From Lates calcarifer (lineage: Eukaryota > Chordata > Actinopteri > Centropomidae): 64,000 nucleotides of DNA. The position numbers and the translations under genes are program-made. Location: contig NC_066856.1 of the NCBI RefSeq assembly GCF_001640805.2, positions 4,303,343 to 4,367,342 on the forward strand, in the 5' to 3' direction. This document shows, piece by piece, positions 38,701 through 46,674 of the stretch (the first letter of the stretch is position 1; every line of letters starts with the position of its first letter). Below the pieces are notes generated by a model, which searched no databases, was not told the DNA's origin, and saw only the letters and a program-made list of their open reading frames with translations.

Positions 38701-39314
38701 GAATGTACTAACAATGTGTGGGAGTGTACTTTTTTCTACTTAACTGAGATGAAATTGTTCATCGTGATGTCTTTGTGGCTGCAGTGTAAATCTGTGTCTC
38801 TGTTTGTACGCATCATGTATTCATCATGTCTGCAGTCCCAAGCTCCTGATCACACCATCATCTTTTGACTTCTTATCTTGCAGGCATCTAATTCTACTAT
38901 CCCTCTGCCCTCCTCATCTCAACCCCCCACAACATCATCTCCTCCCTGTCCCCACCTTCTCCTGTCTGTGTTTTTTCTTTGCCCCCCCCCCTCCCTCTCC
39001 CTCTATTCTTTCCAACCTTTCTGCTGCAGATTGAGTCTTTCAAGCTCAACTTCCGCGAGAATGCTCGCTCTCGCACGGACCATGGCGCCGACATCATCAC
39101 CTGGCCAGCCCCCCAGGACAACAACAGACCCCACCCACACGGATCCTCCTATTCTCTACACCACCACCAAAACTACCACCCAACTCCCCGCAGCGTCTCC
39201 CTCTTTGAGTCGTTGGCTTCTGCAGGCTGCGACAGCTCCCCCTCTGCCCCCTCCTTGCTGCACCTTCAGGTGGAGGTGCAGGGGGACAACAGCAGCTCCT
39301 CAGTGGGATCTTGA
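12786..39314 (+). CDS. map4: MAP4-family microtubule-associated protein, whole gene (12 coding exons plus alternative ends)
   Basis: MAP4 binds along microtubules through 18-residue KxGS/PGGG-type repeats and stabilises them in the cytoplasm. The model joins 12786-14232, 22035-23142, 24618-24869, 26755-26935, 27128-27190, 29538-29839, 31428-31484, 32934-33026, 33973-34054 and 34705-34817. It then takes either 38413-38605 plus 38884-38891, or 39030-39314. All junctions are GT-AG and phases agree, giving about 1,299 or 1,327 residues once one missing base near 22347 is allowed for. Layout: acidic/Ser-Pro-rich N-terminal projection region, Lys/Glu-rich segment, Ser/Thr/Pro/Lys-rich region, four repeats, short tail. 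The tail ending ETSI, with [11 protein letters not shown] against ALDSQIQETSI-like human MAP4, favours MAP4 over MAP2 or tau. The canonical MAP4 N-terminus was not found, so upstream exons outside the window are possible. Which fish paralogue this is (map4 or map4-like) cannot be settled here. Confidence 0.92.
17164..17199. repeat. Perfect inverted repeat (15-bp stem, 6-nt loop)
   Basis: The left arm CTCTACATAGTATAT is exactly complementary to the right arm ATATACTATGTAGAG, separated by ACACCT. It lies deep in the intron. Function unknown. Confidence 0.85.
20677..20712. repeat. Compound (TA)n(GA)n microsatellite
   Basis: GATAGA then TATATA units run directly into GAGAGA units. Confidence 0.9.
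22035..23142 (+). CDS. map4: MAP4 coding exon 2, Lys/Glu-rich, with a one-base frameshift
   Basis: The acceptor TTTCCAG|TT joins in phase to exon 1 (G+TT gives Val) and the donor is ACCAAG|GTAGGA. It encodes a highly charged, probably disordered or helical segment of repeating [12 protein letters not shown] units. The frame breaks at 22345-22351: the repeat unit GCAGAAAAGGTGAAAG appears as GCAGAAAAGTGAAAG, lacking one G, so TGA follows AAG. Downstream the shifted frame stays open for 265 codons to the donor, with the same composition and a phase (0) that matches the next exon. The intact frames on both sides argue for a sequence error or private indel, not decay. A human MAP4 counterpart with KDM-type repeats is loosely analogous. 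Confidence 0.87.
23143..24617 (+). other. MAP4 intron 2
   Basis: AT-rich, with T-rich runs before the acceptor at 24617. Nothing else recognised. The stretch at about 23880-23930 with repeated GTAATGCA words may be a short repeat relic. Confidence 0.55.
24618..24869 (+). CDS. map4: MAP4 coding exon 3 (Pro/Thr/Ser/Lys-rich region)
   Basis: Acceptor CATCGCAG|CC and donor CCCAAG|GTAAGT, 84 codons, phase 0 to 0. The encoded [16 protein letters not shown] and [12 protein letters not shown] segments match the low-complexity basic region before the repeats in MAP4. The exon ends DVKPK, as also occurs in human MAP4. Confidence 0.9.
24870..26754 (+). other. MAP4 intron 3
   Basis: No exon or repeat of note. 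A G-rich run (GGGGTGGGGGTGGGGGGGT) at about 26477-26495 has four G-tracts on the + strand and might form a quadruplex. Confidence 0.5.
26755..26935 (+). CDS. map4: MAP4 coding exon 4
   Basis: Acceptor TTCTCAG|AC and donor CTGG|GTATGG, 181 nt, phase 0 in and phase 1 out. It encodes a Thr/Ala/Lys-rich segment starting [10 protein letters not shown] and ending TAAKKPLG. Confidence 0.88.
27128..27190 (+). CDS. map4: MAP4 coding exon 5 (small)
   Basis: 63-nt exon between TGTTTCAG|CC and GCAG|GTATTA, phase 1 to 1. It encodes [20 protein letters not shown]. Because it is a multiple of three it can be skipped without a frameshift. Confidence 0.85.
27191..29537 (+). other. MAP4 intron 5
   Basis: No coding exon recognised. 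A pyrimidine-rich stretch lies at about 27770-27900 and a short TG/GA run at about 28875-28905. Confidence 0.55.
29538..29839 (+). CDS. map4: MAP4 coding exon 6, ending with tubulin-binding repeat 1
   Basis: Acceptor CTCCCAG|CT and donor GGGAAG|GTATGT, phase 1 in and 0 out. A Thr/Pro/Arg-rich part ([13 protein letters not shown]) is followed by repeat 1, [20 protein letters not shown] then PGGGK. This equals the human MAP4 repeat 1 pattern KVGSTENIKHQPGGGR. Confidence 0.95.
29840..31427 (+). other. MAP4 intron 6
   Basis: No exon recognised. The last 400 bp (about 31030-31427) form an unusually long C/T-rich tract up to the acceptor, giving Ser/Leu/Phe ORFs that are not genes. Confidence 0.6.
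31428..31484 (+). CDS. map4: MAP4 coding exon 7, spacer between repeats 1 and 2
   Basis: 57-nt exon, CTCCCCAG|GTG to GGCAAA|GTGAGT, phase 0 to 0, encoding [22 protein letters not shown]4 carries a spacer here (longer in human, also ending with GK before VQI), whereas tau and MAP2 run directly from repeat 1 to repeat 2. It is skippable in frame. Confidence 0.85.
31485..32933 (+). other. MAP4 intron 7
   Basis: No exon recognised. A poly-A run lies at about 32570-32585 and a C/T-rich tract at about 32715-32930 leads to the acceptor. Confidence 0.55.
32934..33026 (+). CDS. map4: MAP4 coding exon 8, tubulin-binding repeat 2
   Basis: 93 nt, ATATAG|GTT to GGGAAT|GTAAGT, phase 0 to 0. It encodes [18 protein letters not shown] then [13 protein letters not shown]. 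The repeat core is intact, but the Cys usual at the KCGS position is Leu here (RLGS). As in tau exon 10, whole-exon skipping would turn a four-repeat into a three-repeat protein. Confidence 0.95.
33027..33972 (+). other. MAP4 intron 8
   Basis: No exon or repeat element recognised. Confidence 0.55.
33973..34054 (+). CDS. map4: MAP4 coding exon 9, tubulin-binding repeat 3
   Basis: 82 nt, TTGACAG|GTG to CCTG|GTGAGC, phase 0 in and 1 out. It encodes [20 protein letters not shown] then DNIKHKPG, with the conserved Cys. The glycine run completes in the next exon, as in tau exon 11/12. Confidence 0.96.
34055..34704 (+). other. MAP4 intron 9
   Basis: AT-rich intron of 650 bp with nothing recognised. 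Confidence 0.55.
34705..34817 (+). CDS. map4: MAP4 coding exon 10, tubulin-binding repeat 4
   Basis: 113 nt, GTGCTGCAG|GT to ATCAAG|GTGAGC, phase 1 in and 0 out. It encodes [20 protein letters not shown] then [17 protein letters not shown], matching human MAP4 [20 protein letters not shown]. The phase-0 end fits both downstream alternatives. Confidence 0.96.
34818..38412 (+). other. MAP4 intron 10 (3.6 kb)
   Basis: No coding exon recognised. It contains a 100-bp Tc1/mariner-type MITE at 37027-37126 and a short tandem CAGTCTTATAGT duplication at about 37809-37832. Confidence 0.55.
37027..37126. mobile_element. 100-bp MITE with Tc1/mariner-like ends
   Basis: The left end CAGTGCATTTGGAAAGTATTC and the inverted right end CAGTGCATTCTGAAAGTATAC match at about 18 of 21 positions. 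TA dinucleotides flank both sides (37025-37026 and 37127-37128), as expected for Tc1/mariner insertion at TA. The interior (GCAACATAACAAAATGCG) is short and non-coding, so it is non-autonomous. Confidence 0.82.
38413..38605 (+). CDS. map4: MAP4 alternative exon 11a: MAP4-type tail
   Basis: TTTCTAG|GCTGAG to GAGACAA|GTAAGT, 193 nt, phase 0 in and 1 out. It encodes a Gly/Pro/Glu-rich tail from [13 protein letters not shown] to [12 protein letters not shown]. This resembles the human MAP4 tail after repeat 4, including its closing LDSQIQETSI motif. If included, it prevents use of the tau-type tail because it ends in phase 1. Confidence 0.9.
38884..38891 (+). CDS. map4: MAP4 alternative terminal exon 11b: completes ETSI stop
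   Basis: CTTGCAG|GCATCTAA: joined to the phase-1 end of 38605 this reads ACA AGC ATC TAA, Thr-Ser-Ile-stop. That is the ending I recall for human MAP4. Only eight coding bases; the remainder would be 3' UTR. Confidence 0.8.
39030..39314 (+). CDS. map4: MAP4 alternative exon 12: tau/MAP2-type C-terminus
   Basis: Acceptor CTGCTGCAG|ATT, phase 0, open for 94 codons to TGA at 39312-39314. It begins [20 protein letters not shown], directly comparable to the tau segment after repeat 4 ([20 protein letters not shown]). A His/Ser/Pro-rich tail follows, ending [10 protein letters not shown]. It joins in frame only from exon 10 (GGGNIK|IES). Spliced from exon 11a it would instead give Asn then an immediate stop (ETN). 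Confidence 0.88.
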   Translation: MESFKLNFRENARSRTDHGADIITWPAPQDNNRPHPHGSSYSLHHHQNYHPTPRSVSLFESLASAGCDSSPSAPSLLHLQVEVQGDNSSSSVGS

Positions 39315-41295
39315 CCTCTTTTTGCCCTCATCAAGCTCTAAAACACCCTCCTATCTTCAATCTATTATCTCAAAGTTTTGACTTATCTAATAGTTCTGCC
39401 ACTCTAGTATCGGTTTCATGTCTCTTCTCTCACATCTGAGCTCATCATCATTCACCATCGCCCTCATTGTTGCCACCCCCACCCTCCTATATTTGGCTGA
39501 AGTGACTATATAGACTAAGCTTGGGCCTTGGTGGGAATCTATGTGAAGGAAAATGAGAAGAAGGCAAGGGTTTGCTCACATATTTGGTTGCGTCTTCTCC
39601 AAGCCAGTTGACCTGGAATCATTGGGTTTCACTTGGATCCTCTTTACCCACAGCCCGGTGGTGGACTTTTCTCTCTCTGACCTGCATCACCTCTCCTCCA
39701 CAACCCCAAACAACAACAGCAATCAGTTTATTTGTCACCTGATCAGCATGGAAATCCTTTTTGGACTCACCTTTGGCATCTGTCACACACATACTGTAGC
39801 TTCTCTTCCTTGTGACCGTAGGGGCTGTTTGTTCCCTGTAACCACTTTCTCTCTTCTTCAATAACATCATAGTAATACATTGTTCATCTTCATCATCACT
39901 TCCTCTCTCGTCATCATCACTTACCATAAACAAGCTGACAAACAAAAAAGCTAGACAACAAGTAGGCTGTTTGAACCATTTTAGGCTGTTTAACTCTTTA
40001 TTCTCTGTGTTTGTGATGATGTGTTTGAGTGACAAAATCGTGTAAAAATGAGCTTTGGTGTTCTGTTTAGATCTTATTTTCTGTCTTTCTCGAGTTTCTT
40101 CTTCTTTCCTTCTAGTTTTTGTTTTTAAACTAAGTTTTCATTTATTTATTGTATGTTTCTTCCTGTATGAGCAATACAGCGGGTGGTCTTTTTTTTTCCG
40201 ATAGCACTCAGAAAATCTTGGAAACACGCACAGGATTTTTTGTAAACCAAGACACACAAGGAAAAAGATGACATTCAGAGGGAGGAAGAAAGTGAAGAAG
40301 GAGGGGTTGCTAGAAGGGTGAAAAAGTAGCATTTGAAGTGTCTTTTACATTTATGGCAAAATAACAAATGACATGTTGAAATCTGAAAGTTTTAAAAATG
40401 CAATAGAGGATGTTTGCTTAAGTAGAGAAGCTGTAACGAGCGTGCAGTCCAGAGGGAGATGAGAGAGATGTTGTTAGATAGGAAATGTCTCTGAAGTCAA
40501 AGGAGCTGTGTGTCTCGTATGTGCCTCCTGTCCTTCTTACCTGAAAACTAAAAGTTGATGAGGATGATGCAGGCTCATGCCTGAAACTGCTCAGAGAAGA
40601 GAATATCATAGTTGAAAAAAACTGATAGAAAACGCTAGGGGCAACCTGGTATTGCTGTTTTAAGGAAATTCTGTAAATCGAGCTGTCCTGGTAATTGTGT
40701 GTAGTCACAAGTTCAGGTGTTTCTATGAGGGTAATGGTAGCATGTTGTTAGGCAGTTGACTTGCTTCAGCTGAATACAAGACATCTTTAATAGTGTGTGT
40801 TCAGCATTTTTCTTGTTGGAATTATTGGCAGTGGAACATGATGTGGCTTTATCCTCTTCTCGTGTAGCAATGTATTCAACTGTTGCCTCCAATTGCCTTT
40901 ATAATGCATGACCAGATTATATAATATCACACCCAGAGCTGAAAGCCTATGTGCATTATAACTCAAAGTGTTGTGGTTTGGTACCATATGTATATCTCCG
41001 GGGCAATCCTAGACAGTTGATGTGTTGTTACTCAAATGATGATTTTTAATGATGATGAGCAGGGAGAACTAGTTAATGATGGTTGCAGTTTCACCTTTTA
41101 GTGTCATGATTTAATTCCACTGCGCATTCATACACAGTGACTCTATGGCTCAAACATATAGAGATGGACTACTCATAGGATGGTATTTCTAACAAATTTT
41201 CTGATCAGTTCAATAATCTCATGATACATCAGATACATTCTGCACATTATCTACTTGTCAGCTATTACTGCATCATGTTAAGTATAGTGTTATAA
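39315..41295 (+). other. MAP4 3' UTR and downstream sequence
   Basis: No ORF of note. The cleavage site cannot be fixed; AATAAA candidates occur at 42302, 42639 and 44305. Short ORFs here are without support. Confidence 0.45.
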
Positions 41296-42206
41296 CAAGG
41301 GCTGGGTATCGTTTCCATTTCTAGAGCCATTACTAATACCTTAACAATAGTCTTGTCAATACCTTAAACCTTCACTCATTTGAATTTTTTTTGTCATCTA
41401 CTTTAGGGCTTCACACAATCTGTAAACACAACAATGACATTATCATCTTATAAGGTTAATATGGTAAATGTTAGCAAAGAGTTGCCTATTTACACATGTA
41501 GCAGCCACATTATATCAACATTAGCATTCATTTGGAATTATGTCTCTTGCCACCTGGTGAATTCAAGTCTAATATTCACTATTCTTTTAGATCTGTTTTT
41601 GTCTCCTACCAGTGTTCACCAGCTAGTGGCTAACTTTTCTGTCTGCTGTTCAGTTTTGGGCAGGTAGTGTAAAATGAGTTTATTTGAACTTTTTCCACTG
41701 AAAACAGTGGCCTGCTGCGTCTAAAAACGAGGCTGATGAGAGCTGTGACAGCGAACCAAAACAGTAAAGTTGCCGGCTGTAAAACCAAAACAAAGAGCTG
41801 AGAGACATTAAAAGTCTGTAGGGCTATGGGGAACTGTGGAGCTGAGAGATAATTCTCTGTGGGGTTGTCACTATATACAACCCCTTTCATATTACACTTA
41901 GTTATTCAGTCTATCGTTAGTATAAAAATGTGTAATAGAAAAGTTTAGCTTTAACTTGTAGGATTATGAAAGTTTTTCTATGAAACCCATTTTGCATAAG
42001 ACAAAACAGGTTTATTTTAGAGTGTTGTCAAGTGTTTGTCTACAATTAACAAAACTGAAACCATCTGATCAAAGGATCATTAAAACAAAATACGGATCTG
42101 ATGCGAAATTTGATTAGTTTTCAGTACTAGACAGTTTTCGACACTTGATGCTACAGACACGTCGGTGAGTACCGAAAAGGTACTTAAGTTCGATACCCAG
42201 CACTAG
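41296..42206. mobile_element. Non-autonomous DNA element with hAT-like terminal inverted repeats
   Basis: The left end GGGCTGGGTATCG (41299-41311) is inverted at the right end as CGATACCCAGCAC (42191-42203), with CAAG and CTAG at the extreme ends. The 0.9 kb interior has no transposase ORF. The flanking sequences (TTATAACA and TTATACAA) are similar but not an exact 8-bp duplication. Confidence 0.65.
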
Positions 42207-44179
42207 TTATACAACATATCTAGTGAATGAAGAGAACGTAACTTCCAGTTTTTGTTGTGTGTACATAATCAGTGCATACAACATATCTATCATTTCACAG
42301 AAATAAAAGGGATATCATGGCAAAAATGTTTGTCAAAACTGTTTAATTTCTAAAACAAATCTTCAGAGCATTTGGTTTGTTGAATTTTAGCACCATAGAT
42401 ACACTGACTGAGATGACATCAAACTACAAAAACACTCCAGAGTTTTTTCATTCATATTTTCACTTTAATAATGATTCGTAAAAGAAGCTTTATTAAATTG
42501 CACCTTAATGCTTTAATATATCAAAGAGAGCTCAATGTGATGGAGTGATGGTGTTTAATTAACAGTTAAATTACCCCTTTTTCAACAAGTGATCCCAATT
42601 GACTTAATTTTGAATGAGCTGTTGCATGATAACAGAGCAATAAACTGACTGACTGACTTCCACTGCCCTCACCTTTGTTCTACATTGGAATCCCTTTACA
42701 TTTAATTTTAAAAATGAAGCTAACCAAGATCCATTTTTAACACAAATGGGCAATACATTTTAATGAATGTATGTATGTCTTCTGAAAGAGGAAATGTTTC
42801 AAGTGCAGATGTTTGAGGGCTTTTCTGCCAGCTGAGTGTTGCTAAAAGAGCAACCGTCATCAGATAATTAAATAGCTTTGTTTGTGCCACGCCTGTCACC
42901 TAGCTAAAGTTTTCCTTGTGCCTGTCTACAACCATGTCTTAGCTTTGCTTTAACCCCAGAGTTTTTACTTACCAGTACTTAGATTGCACACGGATGTATA
43001 TAGATATTTTATTGCTGATGCACACTTTATGGCCCTGAAAACAAGAACAAAACAGCAACAGCATCTAGGGTTAGTGGGTGGGGGGAGTTTCAAGGTTGTT
43101 CAGAACAGCTTTTATGTCCATGTACCTTTAATGGTTTTAAGGGGAGGAAGCGTTTTATCATGACTATTATGACTATTATTCTGATTATTAGTATGACAAA
43201 TTGAAAAGGTCTGCCTTTTTCATTCGAAAGGGGCCACTGAAGTGAAAGAATGTCTTTTGAGATATATTGTACTAAAGACGCAACACTTTTGTATATGTAT
43301 TTATCGTTGTGTTCCTGTAGCCTCGTGATGGTTGTGCATTCATGGTTGAAGGGGTTATACTTTTGATTTGTGACAGCCAGTTTCACAAACTGAGTTTCTC
43401 CAAGGATGTGAAATTTGAACCCAAATACAACACTCAGAAAGTCTTTAAATCTCATAGAAACAGATTTTATTTAAGGTGCTTTAAGAGCAGCTTGATTTAG
43501 AAATGTTGAACTGGCAACGTAGAGCTTAATTAATTCAAGACACTTGTAACAAAAAATAAATAAAAAAAATTGTGCACATTTATGCATTCACACTAATGAA
43601 TCATGCCCACAAACCCAGTCTTAAGAGATGATAATAATGTTCTGATTAGCTCGTAATCTTCGCTTTCAGGATACACTGACCTCTGTAGGTTCATACGATA
43701 AAAGAACTAAGGTGAATGCAACCGTGGCTAATACACCAGAATCACATGATTTTGTATATCACAGTGGATATAGGGAATTTCTTGTTCAAGCAGGAACAAA
43801 GTTTAGAGGTCAATGTATAGGCCTGTAATTTGGGAGTACTGCATATCAATACACATTGGCCGCTACATATTGCACTCAAGAGCAGCAACCTGCCCTGGAG
43901 AGTCACACACACCAAGACCCTAACACATCCTTGTTTGTGGTTAAGACTAACTGTAGCTGCCAGGTTTGGCTTGTGTAATTAATGCTCCTCAGTAATCTAT
44001 CCAAGGAGCATTGTAGAGCTTCATGTACTGCTACTGTGCTCATACCAGACATGCAAGTGTAACACTAGCTAATAAACACCTACTATACCTGCACAGCATG
44101 CTGAAAAACAACAATGGGATGTGTTAGGTAGACTTACTATGTCATTTGCAGAACCTCCTCATTGTTTTTTGTGTTTGTT

Positions 44180-44212
<33 letters not shown>

Positions 44213-45480
44213 TTTTTTTCATTAATTTGAATTTTATTTTTTGGTTTGAAAAAAAGTGTTTATTGTGATTACTTGTTAATTAGTGATGTGATTATTAAAC
44301 ATGAAATAAAATGGACTAAAACTCACATTTGTGTTTAACTTTCCTCTGTTTCAGAAATGGATTGCAGTGGTGTTATCAGTGAACTCTACATCTAAAAGAA
44401 CGATGAAGGTGTCCGTCGTTCCGCCCCAGCAGATGTAACAAAATTAAGAGTCAGGAGCTGATGAGAGCAGCATCTCTGTTACAATTTCCTCATCAGGTTA
44501 CATTATGTTTGTTATTTCAGGGTTAGCTCTGGGATTATATGAAAACATAAACCAAAATACAGTAGAGTTAGATAAAGATAGATAAAGTCTGAATTCATAG
44601 CAATTTACGTTTGATATGTGCAGCATGTAGAAACAAGACAGATGGTGACCACTAGTGGGGCCTGAGGGAAACACCACAGTCTACATCTGTTATTTAACAT
44701 TTTATCAACCATTGCAGTGTAAATATAGCATAGGGCCAAACTGTGTGTTTTTATCATATCTCAATTCACAGGCCTGTAAATAACTCAGTGAGTAAAGTCA
44801 CACATCTGTATGTATAATGAATAATCAAGTAGCATATTTCAGCCTTCTTCTCTCAACATAATGTAATTACTGTATGAGGCTTTTTACAACATTACTTTCC
44901 TCACAGTTTTTCAGGTCTTCATTATACCCTGGGCATAACACAGGGTGGAATAATCAGCATGTATCAAGTTAATTATGATTAACAGTTACCAAGCCCCACA
45001 CTGAGATTGTCGGTGTTATTATGTTACAGGACCTGGTATTTATCATGCATTCTTTATAGCCTTCCAAAGGTTTACAACAACTAAGCAGCCATAAACATGA
45101 ACACAGTCAGACTGAGCTGTATTATCTTACACAATGTGATTTTTACTTCTCTTCCTCTGTGGAAAAAAAAGATCCACTTTAATAAATCCAAGGCTAATAA
45201 TTTTCCATATGACAGACCTGGATGATTCTTTGATTGCCTTGGCTCTCAAACTCAGTCCATTCTTCATATGTCCCAACTCAAAAACTTTCACCAAGCTTCA
45301 CTCTCTGTGTTGTTTAAAACTTGCTGGATTGGGGGAAAAAGTTGGTGTGCACTTCAAAATAAAAATACTAATAATAAAAAACCATTCCCCACAGTGTTCT
45401 TTGCTCTTCTTCACAGCATTCAGCCTTGCTCCAGCCATGAAGGATTCATCAGAGTATTTAACTCACCCATTGGTCTGCAT
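42207..45480. other. Intergenic or distal MAP4 3' UTR
   Basis: AT-rich. AATAAA motifs lie at 42639 and 44305, the latter followed by a GT-rich stretch, so it is a candidate distal polyadenylation signal for MAP4. A T-rich run lies at about 44165-44220. No coding exon recognised. Confidence 0.45.
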
Positions 45481-45649
45481 GTAACATCGTGTGTTGGACG
45501 GTGGGGGGCAGCAGCACACGTTTTAACCACTCTCTCTAATGGTAGGAGAAGAAGACGGTTACTGGGTTACGGTCAACATCATCCGAAGTCGCTGACTTTC
45601 CTTCAGCTGGCCTTTACCGTATTACCGTCTCTTGATATTTTCCTCTCAG
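45480..45649 (+). promoter_or_regulatory. ift74: IFT74 promoter and non-coding first exon
   Basis: Sequence becomes richer in CG dinucleotides from about 45485. A donor CTCTCAG|GTAAAC ends a presumed non-coding exon at 45649, consistent with the acceptor at 46540 lying just 5 nt before the ATG. The transcription start is not determined. Confidence 0.5.
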
Positions 45650-46540
45650 GTAAACTAACTTAACTGCCGCTTCGGCTGGAAATTTTACAGCCTTATACTG
45701 TCGACTAAAACGACGGAGTTCGTTGAAGGAGTTCGGTTTAAAGCACGAAACACTCGCTAGCTTATCCAGGCTACTGCATACCGTGGCAACCAGCTAACGT
45801 TAATGCTAAAGTTGTCTTAAGATTTGCTAACGGTGACGGCGAGTTGGAAAAGGAGCTAGATAGGTAACAAGCAGTAACCATTAAAAAAACTCAAACAGCC
45901 AAGTTTAGCGATAGGTCACGTTACAGTGTTTCTGAAAGATAACGCTGCATAACTAACGCTTACGCTCTTGGGAACAGTAAAGTTAATACACAGTTGAAAT
46001 CAAGCGAAGCAAACATTTCGATAGCTGCACGTACGGTAAACGTTTTCTGGATATTTGAAATCACGTGGTCAACAAGCTATCAGAAAATCTTTAAGCTAGC
46101 GTGTTGGCTGTTTTTATCTGCGTTTATCCATCAAAATAGACTTTTAAGCCAACGAGCAACAGCGCATATGTTTTGCAACAGCGCATATGTTTTGCTGTGG
46201 TGTCCATTCATACACCCAGAGAGCCCCAGCACTATGTTTTCTGTCTGTCCTTGCTCTACTCACACCGCATTAGCTGGATCAGGTCAGTTCAACCAATGAA
46301 AACTAATCAGGTGGGCACAGGTTGTGGCTCTACTGTTTTAAGTGTTGGACTTAAGGATTTAAATCAGCAAACCTCCAGTCACAAGTCAAGTCAAGTCAGT
46401 TTTATTTATATAGCACCAAATGGGCCAAATAGCCCCACCACTAGATTGTATGACTTAGTTTCCACCCAGCAGCCCCAAATGTTTGATTTGTATTTTAGCA
46501 TTGTTGCTGTTAATCTGTTCACGTTGTTACTGTGTTTCAG
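45650..46540 (+). other. IFT74 intron 1
   Basis: Contains an X-box-like site (45777-45790), a 19-bp tandem duplication (46156-46174 and 46175-46193) and a short dispersed-repeat tail (AGTTTTATTTATATAGCACC, about 46397). Confidence 0.55.
45777..45790 (+). promoter_or_regulatory. X-box-like site near the IFT74 start
   Basis: CATACCGTGGCAAC keeps the strong half GGCAAC and 11 of 14 positions of RYYNCCATRGYAAC. RFX factors control many ciliary IFT genes, so the position about 130 bp after exon 1 is plausible. The match is imperfect. Confidence 0.35.
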
Positions 46541-46545
46541 ACATC

Positions 46546-46674
46546 ATGGCGAGCCAGCGGCCTCCCTCAGGCATGGGCCGTCCAATGAGCCGTAGTGGAT
46601 CTGTGGTCCCTGGTGCTGGAAGACCCCCAACAGCTGTCCGACCTCCTCCTACAGCTATACGTGTTGCAACTGGG
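46546..46674 (+). CDS. ift74: IFT74 coding exon 1
   Basis: ATG five bases after acceptor TTTCAG at 46540. 43 codons, donor GGG|GTAAGA, phase 0. [18 protein letters not shown], then a Pro/Arg-rich basic stretch ending AIRVATG, as in human (NIRVATA). Confidence 0.95.

Noticed and set aside
38341..38714. Antisense ORFs opposite the MAP4-type tail exon
   Set aside because: Shadow of a GC-rich exon; the sense strand has the conserved reading and splice sites.
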